A DNA stretch of 20,733 nucleotides from Larix sibirica (lineage: Eukaryota; Streptophyta; Pinopsida; Pinales; Pinaceae). How positions within the stretch are numbered: the first letter of the stretch is position 1; every line of letters starts with the position of its first letter. The notes beneath the pieces were generated by a model. That model had not been told where the DNA came from. It did no database searches and saw nothing but the letters and a program-made list of their open reading frames with translations. Of the stretch, positions 20,701 to 20,733 are shown one piece after another. The position numbers and the translations under genes were made by a program. The stretch is from contig NWUY0300006229.1 in assembly GCA_004151065.3 (NCBI GenBank), positions 12,845 to 33,577 of the forward strand. The letters run 5' to 3'.

Positions 20701-20733
20701 TATTTTTGTAAATGCAAATGTAATTGTACTTGT
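17709..20733. other. AT-rich stretch, no gene recognised
   Basis: Only short frames are present (62-83 codons on either strand), none with a motif I recognise. I see no tRNA, rRNA or transposon border. The one ordered feature is the 57-bp tandem repeat at 19263-19376. A (CA/TA)-rich run lies near 20430-20480. Confidence 0.5.
19263..19376 (-). repeat. 57-bp tandem repeat, two diverged units
   Basis: Units start at 19263 and 19320. They match at about 40 of 56 aligned positions by eye. On the minus strand both give a similar 19-residue segment, G-[GD]-L-V-G-x-x-K-V-x-x-G-[HY]-x-x-D-Y-I, and the period of 57 keeps that frame. A TAA directly precedes the upstream unit, so the open frame is short (19175-19357). 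This could be a relict of a repeat-containing protein or a coincidence of a short tandem duplication. Confidence 0.65.

Noticed and set aside
1-20733. CRISPR array, bacterial operon or phage system
   Set aside because: There are no regularly spaced identical repeats, and introns and plant L1 remains show that this is eukaryotic nuclear DNA.

Overview
This window looks like nuclear DNA from a seed plant with a large, repeat-rich genome. A gymnosperm is plausible, but nothing in the sequence proves it. The DNA is AT-rich, and I can support only one apparently functional gene. That gene has short introns with normal GT...AG borders. The rest is mostly decayed transposon-like sequence. There are two single unresolved bases (n at 4271 and 13696). 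There are no operons, ribosome binding sites or other bacterial features.

Layout. 1-3105: no recognisable gene, with a G-run cluster, a small direct repeat and one possible remnant of a gag zinc knuckle on the minus strand. 3106-4282: a broken plus-strand gene. Its first part is an open retropepsin-like domain that lacks the catalytic Asp motif. Its second part is a Lys/Glu-rich coiled-coil tail with an internal duplication, several stops and at least two frame changes. 4283-5882: mostly unassigned, probably including upstream intron of the next gene.

5883-7461 (plus): the last three exons of a nuclear protein. They encode, in order, the C-terminal half of a methyl-CpG-binding-like (MBD) domain, two C2H2 zinc fingers separated by a 26-residue tandem duplication, and a CxxC...CxxC zinc ribbon just before the stop. 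The 5' exons were not found here. 7462-8915 is the probable 3' UTR and flank. About 8920-9355 is a long diverged palindrome centred near 9137, probably a foldback or MITE-like element.

9356-14850: AT-rich DNA. It holds a second broken gene with a coiled-coil-like C terminus (about 11106-11930), a relatively GC-rich segment of unknown nature (13205-13560), and a tRNA-related SINE-like segment on the minus strand (about 13735-13825). 14855-17708: a 5'-truncated, degenerate L1-type LINE. It keeps traces of reverse transcriptase, a zf-RVT zinc-binding region and an RNase H domain, and ends in an A-rich 3' terminus. 17709-20733: no gene seen, but a 57-bp tandem repeat at 19263-19376.

The genes do not form a functional cluster. 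The MBD/zinc-finger gene is the host gene, and the rest is mostly remains of mobile DNA around it. The items most worth a second look are the MBD, C2H2 and zinc-ribbon combination with its internal duplication, the retropepsin-like coiled-coil gene without its catalytic motif, and the long palindrome.
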